The translations under genes and the position numbers were made by a program. A stretch of 5,438 nt of DNA from VRUE01 sp036276735 (GTDB lineage Bacteria > Actinomycetota > Thermoleophilia > Solirubrobacterales > 70-9). The notes under the pieces are model-generated. The model saw nothing but the letters and a program-made list of their open reading frames with translations. It ran no database searches and was not told the DNA's origin. The DNA lies in NCBI GenBank assembly GCA_036276735.1, contig DASUOH010000018.1, positions 1-5,438 of the forward strand, written 5' to 3'. Positions 4,407 to 5,438 of the stretch are shown here, piece after piece (the first letter of the stretch is position 1; each line of letters begins with the position of its first letter).

Positions 4407-4975
4407 TCATGTACAACTCGGTGTCCGTAGACGGCTTCATCGCGAACGAGAACGACCAGCCCGGACCGCTTTTCGACTGGTTGTCCAGCGGTGACGTGCC
4501 GTTGGACGAGAGCGGCGAGGTGAAGGTGTCGCAGACGTCCTACGACTACACCCGGCCGTACTGGGACCAGATCGGCGCGACAGTCGTCGGCCGCCACGTC
4601 TTCGACATGACGGACGGCTGGGACGGGAAGCCGCCGAGCGGGATCGACCACGTGGTCGTCGTGACGCACCGGCCGGAGCCCGAGGGCTGGGACCCCGAGG
4701 CGCCGTTTCACTTCGTCGACGGCGTCGAGGCAGCCGTGGCCAAGGCGCAGGAGCTTGCGGGTGACCGCATGGTCGAGGTCGCCGCTGGCGACGTCGGTGG
4801 CCAGGTGCTTGCCGCAGGTCTGGTCGACGAGGTGCGCATGGACGTCGTACCAGTCGTGTTCGGGTCCGGCAAGCGCTACTTCGGGTCGATCGACGCGCAG
4901 CACCTGTTGGAGGATCCTGACGTGGTGATTCGGGGCAACCGGGTGCTTCACCTGCGCTATCGGGTGCGCCGTTGA
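4394..4975 (+). CDS. Dihydrofolate-reductase-like protein, RibD_C family
   Basis: A 193-residue cytoplasmic NADPH-dependent reductase-fold protein, normal length for the stand-alone RibD C-terminal/DHFR-like family common in actinobacteria. It opens MGKVVMYNSVSVDGFIA, where SVDGFIA (11-17) is the family signature. VVGRHVFDMTDGW (64-76) is the cofactor-side loop. VAAGDVGGQVLAAGLVDEVR (129-148) followed by PVVFGSGKRYFG (153-164) is the typical second half (GLVDE....P...G.G...F). The true substrate of these proteins is generally unknown; a real folate or riboflavin role is not implied by the fold. It overlaps the AraC stub, so its original transcription may have come from that gene's promoter, and how it is expressed now is unclear. 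The long minus-strand frame over it is a shadow. Confidence 0.93.
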   Translation: MGKVVMYNSVSVDGFIANENDQPGPLFDWLSSGDVPLDESGEVKVSQTSYDYTRPYWDQIGATVVGRHVFDMTDGWDGKPPSGIDHVVVVTHRPEPEGWDPEAPFHFVDGVEAAVAKAQELAGDRMVEVAAGDVGGQVLAAGLVDEVRMDVVPVVFGSGKRYFGSIDAQHLLEDPDVVIRGNRVLHLRYRVRR

Positions 4976-4999
4976 CCGATCCGAGCGATACGCGAAGAA

Positions 5000-5026
5000 G
5001 TCCACTGCGGACGGTGACGTATCACC
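5000..5026 (+). terminator. Two adjacent hairpins after the DHFR-like gene, possible terminator
   Basis: GTCC and GGAC pair around five bases (5000-5012), followed directly by GGTGA and TCACC around four bases (5013-5026), 24 bp after the stop codon. Both stems are short and no T tract follows, so a classical intrinsic terminator is not shown. The position makes a termination or RNA-end role possible. Confidence 0.25.
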
Positions 5027-5050
5027 CGGAATCAGCGATCTAGTCCGCCC

Positions 5051-5079
5051 TGCGCAAGGTCATCCACTTGCGCAAGGTC
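5051..5079 (+). repeat. 11-bp direct repeat, possible regulator binding sites
   Basis: TGCGCAAGGTC occurs at 5051-5061 and again at 5069-5079, an 18-bp period close to two helical turns. The second copy lies in the palindrome CTTGCGCAAG (5067-5076). The pair ends 6 bp before repeat copy D. Tandem sites on one face of the helix ahead of a promoter-like motif suggest an operator, but no regulator is identified. Confidence 0.45.
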
Positions 5080-5085
5080 TCAGGG

Positions 5086-5114
5086 CTGCGCCAGTGCGCG
5101 GGAATACACCCTGA
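5086..5114 (+). repeat. 29-nt intergenic repeat, copy D (GGGAATACACCC subtype)
   Basis: It begins CTGCGCCAGTGCGC, contains GGGAATACACCC and ends CCTGA; 24 of 29 positions equal copy B. Its GGGAAT (5100-5105) stands 17 bp before TAGGCA (5123-5128), the same geometry seen at copy B. It is 148 bp ahead of the acetyltransferase start. No gene start directly follows it, so a small RNA or a long leader would be needed if it is a promoter. Confidence 0.55.
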
Positions 5115-5250
5115 CGGTGATCTAGGCATCGCTCGCCCGGGATGGAGGACGCGGGCGCGAGTTCAACGCCCTCATGCGATCGAAGCAGCCGGGACAGGCC
5201 AGCGTGACTCGGGCGAAAGCCTCGCCAATCGTCGACCGTAGCGACGGCGG

Positions 5251-5256
5251 TACGCT
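5251..5256 (+). promoter_or_regulatory. Predicted -10 box of a leaderless promoter for the acetyltransferase
   Basis: TACGCT, inside CGGTACGCTCG, ends 6 nt before the GTG start at 5263. An upstream CGTAGCG (5237-5243) is shared with the hydrolase promoter at the same spacing. No ribosome binding site is present, and an in-frame TAG at 5239-5241 excludes a start far upstream. Confidence 0.5.
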
Positions 5257-5262
5257 CGTTGC

Positions 5263-5438
5263 GTGGGCGTCTTGCGCGAGGTCGTCGAGGCGGATCTGCC
5301 GGTCTTCTACGAGCACCAGCGCGACCGGGAAGCGGCGGCGATGGCTGGGTTCCCGCCGCGCGAACGCGACGCGTTCATGGCGCACTGGGCGAAGACGCTC
5401 GCGAACGACTCGGCCCTGACTTGGACGGTCGTCTCCGA
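5263..5438 (+). CDS. GNAT-family N-acetyltransferase, N-terminal part
   Basis: The window ends within this gene after 58 codons. The opening MGVLREVVEADLPVFYEHQR is the characteristic first strand and helix of RimJ/RimL-like (Acetyltransf_3) GNAT enzymes. It is followed by EAAAMAGFPPRERDAFMAHW and a segment leading into the second strand (LTWTVVS). The acetyl-CoA-binding motif lies beyond the window edge, so activity cannot be judged. The family transfers acetyl from acetyl-CoA to amino groups of small molecules, antibiotics or protein N-termini; the substrate here is unknown. The GTG start is the first one after the in-frame stop at 5239. A minus-strand frame across 5122-5385 is a shadow. 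Confidence 0.85.
   Translation, partial: MGVLREVVEADLPVFYEHQRDREAAAMAGFPPRERDAFMAHWAKTLANDSALTWTVVS

Noticed and set aside
4256..5005. Minus-strand open frame of 249 codons
   Set aside because: It is a shadow of the DHFR-like gene and the AraC stub, rich in His, Arg and Val in a pattern typical of reverse-frame translation.
30..5114. CRISPR array suggested by 29-nt repeats
   Set aside because: The copies are diverged, one to two kilobases apart or more, with genes between them. There are no regular spacers and no cas genes.
5122..5385. Minus-strand open frame of 87 codons
   Set aside because: It overlaps the acetyltransferase on the opposite strand, where family similarity is clear. Its own product shows no domain.

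Overview
The window is GC-rich with compact spacers, starts on ATG or GTG, and TANNNT boxes a few bases ahead of start codons. This suggests a high-GC actinobacterium, possibly of the Thermoleophilia (Gaiellales or Solirubrobacterales) type. That placement is a judgement from style and protein character, not a phylogenetic result.

Layout. 1-548 holds one copy of a 29-nt intergenic repeat (30-58) and a decayed YCII-like gene on the minus strand (183-423); nothing else is recognisable there. 549-1385 (minus) is an alpha/beta hydrolase. 1437-2677 is a complete IS110-family insertion sequence with its transposase on the minus strand (1443-2456) and a 219-nt non-coding left end. 2724-2957 (minus) is a small two-helix membrane protein. 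3068-4069 (plus) is a zinc-free MDR oxidoreductase resembling 2-enoyl thioester reductases. 4149-4406 is the C-terminal stub of an AraC-type regulator, overlapping a RibD_C/dihydrofolate-reductase-like gene (4394-4975). 4976-5262 is non-coding, with hairpins, an 11-bp direct repeat and another repeat copy. The window ends inside a GNAT acetyltransferase (5263 onward).

Main result. The insertion sequence can be read as a bridge-RNA-guided recombination system from the sequence alone. Its left end folds on paper into a 5' hairpin and two internal-loop domains. In the first loop, two stretches match the two halves of the reconstructed target site (11 nt on one side, 8 nt on the other). In the second loop, two stretches match the element's own two ends (8 nt and 6 nt). 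A perfect TTGACA box lies in the last codons of the transposase, placed to become the -35 of a promoter only when the element circularises.

The target of this element is one copy of the 29-nt repeat. Removing 1239 bp rebuilds an intact copy. Five copies occur in the window, all intergenic and all in the same orientation. The other genes look like unrelated accessory or house-keeping enzymes, and no shared pathway is evident. Three of them appear to be transcribed as leaderless mRNAs from a common extended -10 motif.
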